A stretch of 64,000 nt of DNA from Desulfocurvibacter africanus subsp. africanus DSM 2603 (GCF_000422545.1 NZ_AULZ01000012.1:62001-126000), one strand, 5' to 3'; shown: positions 35,606 to 45,956, counted from the stretch's first letter. The notes: generated from the letters alone by a model not told the origin. Translations and numbers: made by a program.

Positions 35606-35758
35606 AAAGAGCATCACGGTTCCCGTCGCTAGAAACCCGATCCTCTTATGACGGTGCGACCCAAAGCCCTCGGGGACAATCTCAAGGGCTTTTGTGTTCT
35701 CAAGGCATACTGCATCCGCCAATCAACGTCCGGCCTCGCCCACAGGGTTCTCGAAGCA

Positions 35759-35795
35759 GCAAAGGGCGCGCTCCCCACCGGAGCGCGCCCTTTGC
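35759..35795 (-). terminator. Terminator of the CstA-type gene
   Basis: AAAGGGCGCGCTCC pairs over 14 bp with GGAGCGCGCCCTTT. The leftward transcript of the transporter gene reaches it directly after its stop. Confidence 0.8.
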
Positions 35796-35821
35796 CTGGA
35801 GTAGGTATGCAGGGAGGCTAT

Positions 35822-37267
35822 TTATGCATCAGCAGAATCACTGGCGAGCACTTCTTCAGCCATGGGCACGCGATTCATGCCGTACTTGAGCATGAACGCA
35901 AGCATGGTCGCAATGGCGGCCACGATGCCGGCGATGACCGATACGTTGTAGGGCAGGTTGAAGCCGATCTGTGCATTCAGGATGAAGGTCACGACCACGG
36001 CGGTCATGAAGGTCGCCGGCAGGCTGGCGATCCAGTGCAGCTTGGCGTGGCGGGCAAGGTACACGGCCGCGGTCCACAGCATCATGGCGGACAGGCACTG
36101 GTTGGCGAAGCCGAAGTAGCGCCAGATCATCGAGAAGTTCTGGGTCGAGATGATGTAGCCGATGATGAAGAGCGGCACGGCTACGTACAGCCGCTTGGCC
36201 ACCGGGCGCTGGTTCAGCTTGAGGGCGTCGGCCACGATGAGGCGTGCGCTGCGGAAGGCCGTGTCGCCGCTGGTGATGGGCAGGATGACCACGGCAATGA
36301 TGGACAGTGCGCCGCCCAGGGTGCCCAGCAGGGCGCGGGAGGCCTCGGAGACCACGGCCGAGGGGCTGCCGGAAGCGATGACGGCCTGGAGCGCCTCGGG
36401 GTTGTCGTAGAAGGACATGCCCACGGTGGCCCAGACGAGAGCGATGATGCTCTCGATGATCATGGCGCCGTAGAAGACCGAGCGGCCTTCACACTCGTTC
36501 TTGCAGCAGCGGGCCATGAGCGGCGACTGGGTGCAGTGGAAGCCGCTGATGGCGCCGCAGGACAAGGTGATGAACAGGAGCGGCCAGATGGGCAGCGTCT
36601 TGGGGTGGACGTTGGCCAAGAAATCGGTGTTGGGCAGGATGGAATGGTCGCTGGCGAACAGGGCCACGGCCACGGAGATGGTCATGACCAGCAGAAGCAT
36701 GCCGAACAGCGGATACAGGCGGCCGATGAGCTTGTCGATGGGCAGGATGGTGGCCAGGAAGTAGTAGCCGAAGATGGCCGCCACCAAGATGCCGGTCTGC
36801 ACGCCGGTAAGCTCCGTCAGCAGCTTGGCCGGAGCGAGCACGAAGACCACGCCCACCAGGAGCAGCAAGACCATGGCGAACACGCGCATGAGATGGCGGG
36901 CCGGCATGCCCATGTACCGACCCACGACATCGGGCATGTTCTCGCCCCTGTTGCGGATGGACAGCATGCCGCTGAAGTAGTCGTGCACCGCGCCGGCGAA
37001 GATGCCGCCGATGACGATCCAAATCAGGGCAGCGGGGCCGTAGAGCGCGCCGAGAATGGGGCCGAAGATGGGCCCGATGCCGGCGATGTCCAGGACCTGG
37101 ATGAAGATGAGCTTCCACTTGGCCATGGGCGTGAAATCCACGCCATCCTGCATGGTGTAGGCAGGCGTCTTCCGCTCCGAATCGATGCCGAAGATCCTCT
37201 CGATCACTTTGCCGTAAATGGCGTAGCCGATGATCAGCGAGGCTACGCACGCGAAAAATAGTGTCAT
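35822..37267 (-). CDS. CstA-family peptide/pyruvate transporter
   Basis: 481 residues, a short-form CstA. Multiple membrane helices and the signature motifs IFIQVLDIAGIGPIFGPILG, VIGGIFAGAVHDYFSGMLSI and SGFHCTQSPLMARCCKNECE are present. E. coli homologs CstA and BtsT import peptides or pyruvate. The gene lies next to a LytS/LytTR two-component system, and in E. coli BtsSR controls btsT, so regulated pyruvate uptake is a reasonable inference. GGAGGTCGCCC precedes ATG 37267. Confidence 0.9.
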   Translation of the reverse strand: MTLFFACVASLIIGYAIYGKVIERIFGIDSERKTPAYTMQDGVDFTPMAKWKLIFIQVLDIAGIGPIFGPILGALYGPAALIWIVIGGIFAGAVHDYFSGMLSIRNRGENMPDVVGRYMGMPARHLMRVFAMVLLLLVGVVFVLAPAKLLTELTGVQTGILVAAIFGYYFLATILPIDKLIGRLYPLFGMLLLVMTISVAVALFASDHSILPNTDFLANVHPKTLPIWPLLFITLSCGAISGFHCTQSPLMARCCKNECEGRSVFYGAMIIESIIALVWATVGMSFYDNPEALQAVIASGSPSAVVSEASRALLGTLGGALSIIAVVILPITSGDTAFRSARLIVADALKLNQRPVAKRLYVAVPLFIIGYIISTQNFSMIWRYFGFANQCLSAMMLWTAAVYLARHAKLHWIASLPATFMTAVVVTFILNAQIGFNLPYNVSVIAGIVAAIATMLAFMLKYGMNRVPMAEEVLASDSADA

Positions 37268-37438
37268 GGGCGACCTCCTCTCCCCTTGATGGGACGAGCC
37301 TTGTATGTATTAGGTCGCCATGATCGCAGTTGAACGGAAAAAAGGGCAACAGATGGCGTGCGAAGCGTCATTTTTCGCGCGCCAAATGCACATGCGGCGC
37401 ATGAGACGCACTGCCACACTGCTGTCACGCGTGCAACC

Positions 37439-37566
37439 TAGAGCATTTTGCTTTTGAAAATGCTCTGCAAGCCATGCGTCGGCATGGCTTGCCGCCCCGC
37501 AGGCGTAGGCGGAATGTAATTCCGCCGTCAACGCCGAAGGGAGCGTCTGAAATGCAAAATGCTTTA
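37439..37566 (-). repeat. Miniature element, type B
   Basis: 128-bp copy, CTAG at the left and TTAG at the right. All stems are intact (GCAAGCCATGC/GCATGGCTTGC; GGCGGAAT/ATTCCGCC). It lies between cstA and the LytS-type gene. Confidence 0.95.
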
Positions 37567-37685
37567 GTAGCGGGGCATCTACTGGCAGAGTTCCGGATGC
37601 ATCAGGGCAGGACTGCTCCAGCCAACGGGAAAGGCGTGGAGATGAAGGAATCCGTCCGCCAGACCGCCAGCCTAATCGGACATCC

Positions 37686-39383
37686 CTATCCGGCCCAGCT
37701 GGGTGGGATGCGGAAAGTCGCGGTGGTTCCCTTGCCCAGGGCCGAGTCGATGCGCAGGCCGTAGTTTGGTCCGAACAGAGTGCGCAGGCGTGCATGGACA
37801 TTGCACAGGCCAATGCCCTCGGAGCCGTTTCCATCATTTCCGACGAGCATCTTCTCGGCGCGGCCGGGCGGCATGCCCACACCACTGTCGGATATGCTCA
37901 CGCTAAGTTCACGGCCATCGCGGCATATCTTGATGATGACCTCACCGCCCTCTTCCAGAGGTTGCAGGCCGTGCTTGACCGCGTTCTCCACGAGCGGCTG
38001 GATGGTCAAAGGAGGGACGGGCCATTGCCCAAAAGCGGGATCGGAGATGACCCGCGCTCGCAGGCGCTCGCCGAAGCGGGCCTCCTCGATGGCCAGATAG
38101 GCCGCAACCTGGGCCAGTTCATCGTCCAGGAGCACCCAAGAGCGCGCGTTGTCCAGGTTCTTGCGCATGTAGCTGGCCAGATCAAGGATGAGCTCGCGAG
38201 CCTTCTCCGGCTGCGAGCGCGTAAAGGATGCTATGGTATTGAGCGAGTTGAACAGAAAATGCGGATTGATCTGGGCCTGCAGCCTGCGGATCTCGGCCTG
38301 AGACAGAAGCTGGGCATTGATCTGGATGTCCTCCAGCTCGACCTGCGTCGAGAAGAGTCGCCCCAGCCCCCTGGCCAACGCCACGTGAAAGCGGTCCAGG
38401 CGGTGTTCGCGATCGCCATATAACTTGAGGCTGCCCACGACCTTACCGCCCTTTTCAAGGGGCACGATAATGGCCTGCGACAACGGACAGCCTTTAAGAT
38501 AGCAGCCGATGCCCTGAGTCGTGTCCACGTACATGGCTTTGCCTTTCGCCACTACCGTGCGCGTTGCGCGGGTGAGCAACGGCTTACCTGCCTCGTGGTG
38601 ATCCGAGCCTACCCCCACGTGAGCCAGAACGCGGCTCGCGTCCGTAAGGGCCACGGCGGCTACGGGCAGGTGGGCGAGGATGATGCGCGCGGTGGCCTCG
38701 GCGCTTTTGCGGTTCAACCCCGAGCGCAGGTGGCTCACGGTCTGATTGGCGATATCCAGGAGTTCCTTGGCGCGGAAGGAATCACGGCGATCCCCATACT
38801 CGTAGGCCGTGGAGATGGCCTTGATGAACAGCGCCGCGCCAATGGCGTTGATGAGGATCATGGGCAGGGCGATGAGTTCCACGAGAGCCAGGGCCTTGTC
38901 GAACGGCTTGGACATGACCAGCACAAGGAGCATGTGCACCGACTCGCCGGCGAGCGTGAGGAGCAAGGCCGCCCGCCAGTTGAGCCGATCCGTGAGACGT
39001 GTGGACAGCCAGCCGGCCAGGGCGCCTTCCATGAGCGTGGCCAAGGCGCAGGGAATTGCGCTGAACCCGCCGACATCGATGAGGATGCGATGCGTCGAGG
39101 CGATTAAAGCCGCGCCCGTGCCCACGATTGGTCCCCCGAAGAGTCCGGCGGTGATGACCGACATGGCGCGCAGGTTGGCGTAAGAATCGAGAACCGGGTT
39201 CGCGGCGTAGGTGCCGAGGATGCCCAGAGCGCCGAAAAGGACCGTCGATAAAACCCGGTTGGGCTGCGACAGGAATCCGAAGCCCAGGCGATGCATGGGC
39301 GTGATGAGCAGCAGGACAAAGGCGCTGGCCACGATGATGCCCACGCGCTGCAAGAGGGCAAGGAAGAGGACGTCCATGCTCAT
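37686..39383 (-). CDS. LytS/BtsS-type sensor histidine kinase
   Basis: 565 residues. The N-terminal ~190 residues are the 5TM-LYT sensor region. A GAF domain (~225-345) contains GIGCYLKGCPLSQAIIVPLE. The kinase core starts with LQAQINPHFLFNSLNTIASF, where the His is phosphorylated, and ends with an ATPase domain (IQPLVENAVKHGL, GVGMPPGRAEKM). The gene is 12 bp downstream of its LytTR regulator, and the target is probably the CstA-type transporter next to it. Confidence 0.9.
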   Translation of the reverse strand: MSMDVLFLALLQRVGIIVASAFVLLLITPMHRLGFGFLSQPNRVLSTVLFGALGILGTYAANPVLDSYANLRAMSVITAGLFGGPIVGTGAALIASTHRILIDVGGFSAIPCALATLMEGALAGWLSTRLTDRLNWRAALLLTLAGESVHMLLVLVMSKPFDKALALVELIALPMILINAIGAALFIKAISTAYEYGDRRDSFRAKELLDIANQTVSHLRSGLNRKSAEATARIILAHLPVAAVALTDASRVLAHVGVGSDHHEAGKPLLTRATRTVVAKGKAMYVDTTQGIGCYLKGCPLSQAIIVPLEKGGKVVGSLKLYGDREHRLDRFHVALARGLGRLFSTQVELEDIQINAQLLSQAEIRRLQAQINPHFLFNSLNTIASFTRSQPEKARELILDLASYMRKNLDNARSWVLLDDELAQVAAYLAIEEARFGERLRARVISDPAFGQWPVPPLTIQPLVENAVKHGLQPLEEGGEVIIKICRDGRELSVSISDSGVGMPPGRAEKMLVGNDGNGSEGIGLCNVHARLRTLFGPNYGLRIDSALGKGTTATFRIPPSWAG

Positions 39384-39395
39384 GACGAATCCCTT

Positions 39396-40172
39396 TCAGT
39401 TCAGTCCGAGCCGTTCCTTGAAGCTTCGCGCTCGGCTGCGGCTCACGGTGATCTCGGTGCCGATGCGATCGGCCATGATCAGGTTGTACTTGCCGTTGAA
39501 CCAGGGCGAGAATTCACGGATGCGACCGAGATTGACCAGCACGGCTCGGTTGACGCGAAAAAAATTGCGTGGAGCCAAACGCTCCTCAAGCCGGTCCAAG
39601 GTTTGTGGCCCTGCGCAGGGCAAGACCGCGTCCTGCGTGTGAGCCATAACGCGGCGGGCATCGAGCCGCAGGAAAAAGACTTCCTTGGGGTTCAACAAGG
39701 CTATGCGCCCGGCGCGCTCCACGGCTATGGGGGCCGGACCCGCCTGCGGCTCCAGACCAAGGGTGGCGAGCAGCCTACGCAGATCTTCCCCAGGCCTGCC
39801 GTGTTCGCGCAGCTTATGACGCAGGCGTTCCACGGTCCTGATCAAACGCTCTTCCGAGACAGGCTTGAGCAGGTAGTCGGCGGCGTTTTCCTCGAAGGCC
39901 TTGACCGCATACTGGTCGTAAGCGGTGACAAAGACCACCAGCGGCGGTCGCTCCATGGTCGCGGCCTCGATGAGGACGTGAAAGCCGTCCTTGCCGGGCA
40001 TGTGAATATCCACGAAGGCCACGTCGGGAGCGTGCGCATGGATGGACTCCATGGCCTTGGTCGCCGAGGCCACGCTATCCACGAGCTCGACGCCTTCCTG
40101 GCGCGACAGGAGCCAAGCCAGCTCGTCCCGCGCGGGCGGCTCGTCGTCTGCTATGATGCACCGCAATGTCAT
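39396..40172 (-). CDS. LytTR-family response regulator
   Basis: 258 residues from ATG 40172 (MTLRCIIADDEPPARDELAW). The receiver has DVAFVDIHMPGKDGF (phospho-Asp) and KPVSEERL. The C-terminal LytTR domain (~155-258) has FLRLDARRVMAH and FFRVNRAVLVNLGRIREFSP and binds direct repeats in DNA. It is cotranscribed with the LytS-type kinase. The frame is open upstream to 40244 but no better start is seen. Confidence 0.9.
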   Translation of the reverse strand: MTLRCIIADDEPPARDELAWLLSRQEGVELVDSVASATKAMESIHAHAPDVAFVDIHMPGKDGFHVLIEAATMERPPLVVFVTAYDQYAVKAFEENAADYLLKPVSEERLIRTVERLRHKLREHGRPGEDLRRLLATLGLEPQAGPAPIAVERAGRIALLNPKEVFFLRLDARRVMAHTQDAVLPCAGPQTLDRLEERLAPRNFFRVNRAVLVNLGRIREFSPWFNGKYNLIMADRIGTEITVSRSRARSFKERLGLN

Positions 40173-40459
40173 GGGCAAGGTGTATGGGCAGGTGCCGGAT
40201 TTGTCCATAGCGCGTGCGCGGGCAGCGGACACGCCTGCCGACAATACCGCAGTCGGCCTGCGGCCTGCGGATGTCGTTCGCAGGTACTTCCATGGGCAAA
40301 GTCGTTGGGATCGACATCCACAGGCGAATTGAACTTCATCAGATGTGGAATATGGAGCCGAATTGCCTGCCGGGCTTCCCTCGAAATAACCTGTGCGCTA
40401 ATTTGGAAGTCCGGCCAAGGGGGGCAGGAGCAAACACGGGGGAAAACAAAGGAGACATC

Positions 40460-41350
40460 ATGTCCAAGACTCATGCCCTGAAACTCCCCTCGCCCAAGGG
40501 CATCGCGTCTGACTTCTCCCGTGGTTCCGTGCTCTTCGTGGGCACCGCCACGGTCGTTATCCGCTACGCCGGCTTCACCATCCTCACGGACCCGAACTTC
40601 CTCCATGCCGGCGACCACGCGCACCTGGGCTATGGCCTGACCTCCAGGCGTCTGACCAACCCGGCCCTGGAGATTGAGGAGTTGCCGCCCCTGGATCTAT
40701 GCCTTCTCTCCCACTTCCATGGCGACCATTTCGATCACATTGCTGCCGAGCGCCTGGACAAGGACCTGCCCATCATCACCACACCCCACGCAACGCGGGC
40801 TTTGCGCGGCAAGGGCTTTCGCAACCTGCACAGCCTGGATACCTGGGATTCGATCGACGTGTTCAAAGGCGAATCCCGCCTGCGCGTAACCTCCATGCCC
40901 GGCAGGCACGCACCCGGGCCGCTGGCCGCCCTGCTCCCGCAGGTCATGGGCAGCATGCTTGAATTCGGAATGGAGGACGGCATGACCCTCTACAGCATGT
41001 ACATCTCCGGCGACACGCTGCTCATCGACGAGCTCAAGGAGATACCGAGGCGCTACCCGGACATCTTCCTTGGGCTGTTCCACCTGGGCGGGACGAAGAT
41101 CCTGGGGCTGCTCACGGTGACCATGGACGCCAAGCAGGGCGTGGAGGCCGTGCGCATCATCCACCCGCACACGGCCATCCCCATCCACTACAACGACTAC
41201 ACGGTCTTCAAGTCGCCCCTGGAGGACTTCCAACGCGCCGTGGAGGGGGCGAACCTGCCCGTGGAGATGGTCTATCTGGCTCACGGCGAGGCCTACGAGT
41301 TCGAGGTGCCGGCCATGCAGGCCAGGCTTCGGGCGGTGGGTGGAAGCTGA
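40460..41350 (+). CDS. Metal-dependent hydrolase of MBL superfamily
   Basis: 296 residues from ATG 40460 with AAAGGAGACATC upstream. The metal site is LSHFHGDHFDHIAAE (HxHxDH); GRHAPGP and IHPHTAIPIHYNDYTVFKSP supply further ligands. The layout resembles UlaG/RomA-like hydrolases and N-acyl-phosphatidylethanolamine phospholipase-type enzymes. Substrate unknown. It stands alone, divergent from the LytTR regulator. Confidence 0.85.
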   Translation: MSKTHALKLPSPKGIASDFSRGSVLFVGTATVVIRYAGFTILTDPNFLHAGDHAHLGYGLTSRRLTNPALEIEELPPLDLCLLSHFHGDHFDHIAAERLDKDLPIITTPHATRALRGKGFRNLHSLDTWDSIDVFKGESRLRVTSMPGRHAPGPLAALLPQVMGSMLEFGMEDGMTLYSMYISGDTLLIDELKEIPRRYPDIFLGLFHLGGTKILGLLTVTMDAKQGVEAVRIIHPHTAIPIHYNDYTVFKSPLEDFQRAVEGANLPVEMVYLAHGEAYEFEVPAMQARLRAVGGS

Positions 41351-41401
41351 CCACCCAGGGACCCACGAATTCGAGGTCCCGGCCATGCCGGCCGGGCTGC
41401 A
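41301..41401 (+). repeat. Partial tandem duplication of a gene 3' end
   Basis: The last codons (GAGTTCGAGGTGCCGGCCAT from 41301) recur imperfectly 62 bp later outside the gene (GAATTCGAGGTCCCGGCCAT from 41367). It is a small duplication that left the first copy functional. Confidence 0.7.
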
Positions 41402-41979
41402 TGCAAAAACTGAGAGCTGGAGTGCACTGCGTACCTGACAGACTGTTGCCGCACCTGTAAACCGATGACATATTGGCCGTACTACAGGTCTGTGTGTCTT
41501 TATGTGCCAAGCCTGAACGTATGGGCGCAACACAGAGTCCGGGGAAATGACCGCACGGAGCACGGCCCTATAGCTCGCCTGCTGTAGCAGCGTGCAAGTC
41601 GATACCGAGAAGCCTTGCCGGAATCCAGGTCAAAACCGGACGCACTTGACTTGCGTATCCCAGGCGAGCATTGCCCTGAACAGGACAGCATGCTTGGATG
41701 ATATCCTGTTCGATTTGCACTGGAAATGCGCCAGCACGTCAACACCATCATGCCTGATGCAGGCTCCAATAGAAAACCTTGATCGTCATGAATCTTCAAG
41801 GCGAAAAATTTTAATATATCCGATTATTAGCAGTAAAATTTGATTCAACCCAGCTGACTGCCCCGGATATTGATATCACTTCACATCTATAGTTTTCAGC
41901 AAAATGTACGAACAATATGGTTACATGCTTCCAGCACACACATGCGGCCTATGCGCCACACCTCAAGGGGACTGAGTTA
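41402..41979. other. Long intergenic region, no gene seen
   Basis: Composition falls to AT-rich from about 41800, consistent with the promoter of the chemoreceptor gene. No frame has supporting signals. Confidence 0.4.
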
Positions 41980-43812
41980 ATGCTACGCAATTTGTCGATC
42001 AAGCTCAGGCTGTTGCTCATTCTGGGCTCGATGCTTTTGTTCACTGTCGGCCTCCTGGCCTATTTCATCGATGACATACATGACGTCAGCGAAATGTGCA
42101 TGACGGAATTGTCCGAGGTCATGGTCAAGGGCCAAAGGGAAAAGGTCCAGGTGGCCGTGCATTCCATGGCCATCTCGCTTGGCGCGGTGCTCTCCGGGAT
42201 CGAGGACGAGGCGAGGCAGCTGGAGGCCATCAAGCGGATCACCAAGGACATCCGCTTCGAAGAAGACGATTCCGGATACTATTTTGCCTACAAGGGAACC
42301 ACGGCGGTCTCGGTCCCTGCCAAGACCTCGGTTGAGGGCAAGGACCTCAAGGATGCAAAGGATGCAAACGGCGTTTATTATGTGAGCGAAATGGCCAGGG
42401 GCGCCAGGGAAGGCGGCCGCTTCGTCGAGTACATCTTCGACAAGCCCGGCAAGGGCCTGCAACCCAAGCTCGCCTACACTGAAATGATCCCCGGAACCGA
42501 GTTCATGATCGGCACGGGTGTCTATATCGACAATGTGCAGGAGACGAAATCCGCCCTCGCGCAACGCATCGCAGACTTGGTCAACTCGAACCTCCTCGTC
42601 TCGGTTTCGGCCATAGCCGCCATCTTCCTGCTCGTCCTCACGCCTCTGGCGCTGGTGGTCTCGCGGTCGATAATCAAGCCGATCATGGCCGCCAGGAATA
42701 CCGCCCACAGGATATCGGACGGCGATTTCAGTGTGCGGCTTGCGGCCTCGGGCCGGGATGAGGTGACCGAGCTCGAGGCTTCCCTGAACGAGATGGCCGC
42801 GACATTGCAGAGCAACGCCAAGGAGATTCAGGACAAGACCCAGCTTGCCGAAATGATGGCCGACGATGCCCGCAAGGCGGCCGATGAGGCCATCGAGGCG
42901 AAGAGACAGGCGGATCTCGCCAGACGGCAGGGCATTGGCGAGGCCGTGGACGGGCTGACGGGCATCGTGTCCAGGCTTACGGTCGCATCCGAGGAGCTCG
43001 CCGCGCAGACTGCCGAGTCCGCCAAGAGCACGGATCTCCAGCGCGAGCGCATCGCGCAGACCGCCACCGCGACCGAGCAGATGAACGCTTCGGTGCTCGA
43101 GGTCGCCAGAAGCGCGTCCGAAGCCGCTCAGAATGCCGATCAGGCCAAGGGCCGGGCCCAGACCGGATCCGAGGTCGTGACCAGGACCATCGCGGCGATC
43201 GACAATGTCAAACGCCAGTCCGAGCGCATGAAGGCTTCCATCGACACGCTCGGCAAGCAGGCCGAGGGCATCGGCCGGATCATGAACGTGATCACCGACA
43301 TCGCGGACCAGACCAACCTGCTGGCCCTCAACGCGGCCATCGAGGCGGCCCGGGCCGGGGAGGCCGGACGGGGTTTCGCCGTGGTTGCCGACGAGGTGCG
43401 CAAGCTGGCCGAGAAGACCATGACCGCGACCAAGGAAGTCGGCGCGGCCATTTCGGCCATTCAGGATGGTACCCGCAAGAACATCGAGGCCATGGAGAGT
43501 GCCGGGCAGGCAGTGCATGACAGCACCGCCCTGGCCGACGAAGCCGGCAGGGCCCTGCAGGAAATCCTCAAGCTCGTGGAATCCTCGGCCGACCAGGTGC
43601 GCAACATCGCCACCGCATCCGAGGAGCAGTCCGCCTCGAGCGAACAGATCTCGCGCTCCACGGATGAGATCAACGCCCTCTCGGACGAGGCCGCCGAGGC
43701 CATGGCCCAGGCCACAAGGGCAGTATCCGAACTCGCCAACCTGTCCAGCGACCTCATGCGCGTGATCGAATCCATGCGCGAGCAGGCCGCCGACTCGAGA
43801 GAAAGGTCATGA
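41980..43812 (+). CDS. Methyl-accepting chemotaxis protein with single Cache domain
   Basis: 610 residues from ATG 41980, after AAGGGGACTGAG. Helix 1 (~10-28), a periplasmic sCache_2 domain (~35-190, [20 protein letters not shown] and [10 protein letters not shown]), helix 2 (~200-222), HAMP (~224-277), and a long cytoplasmic coiled coil. The hairpin tip for CheA/CheW reads [40 protein letters not shown]. No pentapeptide tether is at the C-terminus. It is translationally coupled to a cheW gene, so it likely has its own adaptor. Confidence 0.95.
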   Translation: MLRNLSIKLRLLLILGSMLLFTVGLLAYFIDDIHDVSEMCMTELSEVMVKGQREKVQVAVHSMAISLGAVLSGIEDEARQLEAIKRITKDIRFEEDDSGYYFAYKGTTAVSVPAKTSVEGKDLKDAKDANGVYYVSEMARGAREGGRFVEYIFDKPGKGLQPKLAYTEMIPGTEFMIGTGVYIDNVQETKSALAQRIADLVNSNLLVSVSAIAAIFLLVLTPLALVVSRSIIKPIMAARNTAHRISDGDFSVRLAASGRDEVTELEASLNEMAATLQSNAKEIQDKTQLAEMMADDARKAADEAIEAKRQADLARRQGIGEAVDGLTGIVSRLTVASEELAAQTAESAKSTDLQRERIAQTATATEQMNASVLEVARSASEAAQNADQAKGRAQTGSEVVTRTIAAIDNVKRQSERMKASIDTLGKQAEGIGRIMNVITDIADQTNLLALNAAIEAARAGEAGRGFAVVADEVRKLAEKTMTATKEVGAAISAIQDGTRKNIEAMESAGQAVHDSTALADEAGRALQEILKLVESSADQVRNIATASEEQSASSEQISRSTDEINALSDEAAEAMAQATRAVSELANLSSDLMRVIESMREQAADSRERS

Positions 43813-44294
43813 CCACACTGGCAACGCGCACAGCAGAACACAGGGACGAGCTCCTGCAGCTCGTCACCTTCTCCATCGCCGAAGAGGAGTTCGGGGTCGA
43901 GATCCTCCTGGTGAAGGAGATCATCCGGCCCATGAGCGTCACCAAGGTGCCCAACGCACCCGTCTTCGTGGAGGGCGTAATCAACCTGCGCGGCCAGGTC
44001 ATTCCGATCATCGACCTGCGCAAGCGGTTCGGCCTGGCCACTTCCAAGCTCGACAAGAACACGCGCATCATCGTCGTGGAGATGAGCCGTATGCGGGTCG
44101 GCTTCGTGGTCGATGCCGTGAGCGAGGTGCTGCGCATATCCGCCGGCACGGTCGAGCCGCCGCCGGCCATGGTTGCAGGAGTCGAATCCGAGTTCATCAA
44201 AGGCGTGGGCAAGCTGGACAGTCACCTGCTGATCCTGCTCGACCTCGAGAAGCTGTTCACGTCCATGGAGCAGCGGCAGCTGGCCCGGTTGTGA
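43809..44294 (+). CDS. cheW: Chemotaxis adaptor CheW
   Basis: 161 residues. [33 protein letters not shown] and [14 protein letters not shown] are typical for CheW, which links chemoreceptors to CheA. ATG 43809 overlaps the chemoreceptor stop (ATGA), indicating a dedicated pair. Confidence 0.95.
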   Translation: MTTLATRTAEHRDELLQLVTFSIAEEEFGVEILLVKEIIRPMSVTKVPNAPVFVEGVINLRGQVIPIIDLRKRFGLATSKLDKNTRIIVVEMSRMRVGFVVDAVSEVLRISAGTVEPPPAMVAGVESEFIKGVGKLDSHLLILLDLEKLFTSMEQRQLARL

Positions 44295-44739
44295 CTCCTG
44301 GCTAGCCGAACCACCAGGACTGCCGCTGCAGGGCAGCCCTTTTTCGACCGGCGGGGAGGCGGAATCCCGAGCTGCCGGCCCGGCGGGCAGGGCAGAGGGA
44401 TCGCGGGTATAATCCCCTGACGGTTGCCCGCGGGATACCGTTCAAGGCGTACCTGTTAGAGCAGCTTGCTTTTAAAGCATTTTGCATTTCAGACGCTCCC
44501 TTCGGCGTTGACGGCGGAATTGCATTCCGCCTACGCCTGCGGGGCGGCACGCCATGCCCACGCATGGCGTGCAGAGCATTTTCAAAAGCAAAATGCTCTA
44601 GTAATCGAACTGGGAGTTGCTTCCGTTCGGCTGCAATACCGTGGGGGCCAGGGGGATCATCCCCCGGCAAAAGAGGGCCAAGAGAGGGGCGATCCGCCCT
44701 GGCAGGCAGCGCCCTCTCTCGGTTCATGTGCACAATGCT
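44295..44739. other. Intergenic region with element and hairpins
   Basis: No gene. After cheW, a type B composite element lies at 44457. Further right (about 44640-44735) GGGGGCCAGGGGGATCATCC and GAGAGGG/CCCTCTC stems resemble a decayed type D/C element. Confidence 0.5.
44457..44600 (+). repeat. Miniature element, type B with extra terminal arm
   Basis: A 144-bp copy: TAGAGCAGCTTGCTTT joined to a complete type B unit (44473-44600). It mirrors the composite at 16756 and has the same compensated stem GCACGCCATGC/GCATGGCGTGC. Confidence 0.9.
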
Positions 44740-45588
44740 TCAGAGATCCACGATCGTGACTTCCGCGGGATCGATGGCGCGCCTCAGGAAGATGCTGCCC
44801 ACACGCGCGAACCGCTCGCGCCCGTCCGTGGCAAAGAAGTACGTCTTCGCGTCCGGCCGGTCCGGCTCCGGATGGCCCAGACCGTGACGCACGAGCAGCT
44901 CCCGCACCTCCTGGGCAGTGGTCACGGCCGAGTCGATGACCGTCACCCCCTCCCCCGCCACCTTGGCGATAGCCCCGGCCAGCATCGGAAAATGAGTGCA
45001 GCCCAGCACCAGGCTCGTAGGCGGCTGGTCTTCGAAGCGCGCGAACAAGGGATCCAGGTAGCGCTTCACGATGCCCTCCACCAGCGGCCCCTCGGTCCAG
45101 CCCTCCTCGGCCAGCGCCACGAAGAGCGAGCAGGCCGCCGCCTCGATGCGCATGTTCGGGCACAGCTCCCGGATCGCAGCCTGGTACGCCCCGCCCTGCA
45201 CCGTGCTTTCCGTGGCCATGACCGCGATGCGGCCGTTGGTGTTGAGGGCGCAGCCTGCCCTGGCCCCCGGCCGCACCACGCCCACCACCGGAATGCCCGG
45301 ATACGCTTCCGCCAGGTCCGGCAGCGCCGCCGCCGTGGCCGTGTTGCAGGCCACCACCAACAGCTTCACGCCCTGCGCCACCAGATGCCGCGAGCTTTGC
45401 AGCGCATAGCGCACCACCGATTCCCGGCTCTTGGTGCCGTACGGCAGCCGGGCCGTATCGCCCAAGTACCGGAAATCCTCGCCCGGCAGCAGTTCGCGCA
45501 ACGCCCGCAATACCGTCAGCCCGCCCACACCGGAGTCGAACACCCCGATGGGCAGGCGGTTGTTGATCGTATTCATGGGCGTGGTCAT
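44740..45588 (-). CDS. murI: Glutamate racemase
   Basis: 282 residues. Interconverts L- and D-glutamate for peptidoglycan. GVFDSGVGGLTVLRALRELL contains the substrate-binding DSG; the two catalytic cysteines are in VVACNTATAAA and VLGCTHFPML. Start ATG 45588 or 45576. It is monocistronic. The last bases abut the decayed element to its left, but the C-terminus looks normal. Confidence 0.95.
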   Translation of the reverse strand: MTTPMNTINNRLPIGVFDSGVGGLTVLRALRELLPGEDFRYLGDTARLPYGTKSRESVVRYALQSSRHLVAQGVKLLVVACNTATAAALPDLAEAYPGIPVVGVVRPGARAGCALNTNGRIAVMATESTVQGGAYQAAIRELCPNMRIEAAACSLFVALAEEGWTEGPLVEGIVKRYLDPLFARFEDQPPTSLVLGCTHFPMLAGAIAKVAGEGVTVIDSAVTTAQEVRELLVRHGLGHPEPDRPDAKTYFFATDGRERFARVGSIFLRRAIDPAEVTIVDL

Positions 45589-45709
45589 TATGCCGGGCCC
45601 GCGGGGATGTCCAGTTGGGAGAGGAGGGAGAAGCCTTTATGCCTCGCCGCTTGAGGCACTTTCTTAGCCGAGCGGCAGAACCGTGAACACAGTTTTAAAA
45701 AATTCAAAA

Positions 45710-45901
45710 TCAATTCAGAAGCTGCTCAAAGTAAGCTACGGCATCAAAGCCCTGCCCAGACAGGGCATACACAAAGATGAAGCAAGCAACCGACGCGACA
45801 CCTAAAATTTTTTGTTTTTTGCCGGATGCACAAATTGCACAGGCAGCCAGATAAAAACCGGCAGCCACCGACACAAGCGTTATAATGTAGTTATAGTCCA
45901 T
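45710..45901 (-). CDS. Small two-helix membrane protein
   Basis: 63 residues (MDYNYIITLVSVAAGFYLAA, then ILGVASVACFIFVYALSGQG). AGAGGGTAACC precedes the ATG. Lower GC than its neighbours, so possibly transferred. No family recognised. Confidence 0.55.
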   Translation of the reverse strand: MDYNYIITLVSVAAGFYLAACAICASGKKQKILGVASVACFIFVYALSGQGFDAVAYFEQLLN

Positions 45902-45956
45902 GGTTACCCTCTATACTGGAGCCTTATGCAAAGCATTAAGGCGGTTATGAAGTAAT

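Larger units (their letters stand above)
35247..35821. other. Intergenic region with element and terminator
   Basis: No gene is supported. It contains the miniature element at 35477 and the cstA-type terminator at 35761. The left part should hold the AraC gene promoter. Confidence 0.4.

Noticed and set aside
35648..37261. 537-residue frame opposite the CstA-type gene
   Set aside because: Antisense shadow; the membrane transporter is clear on the other strand.
41983..43518. 511-residue frame opposite the chemoreceptor
   Set aside because: Antisense shadow; the chemoreceptor motifs on the plus strand are unambiguous.
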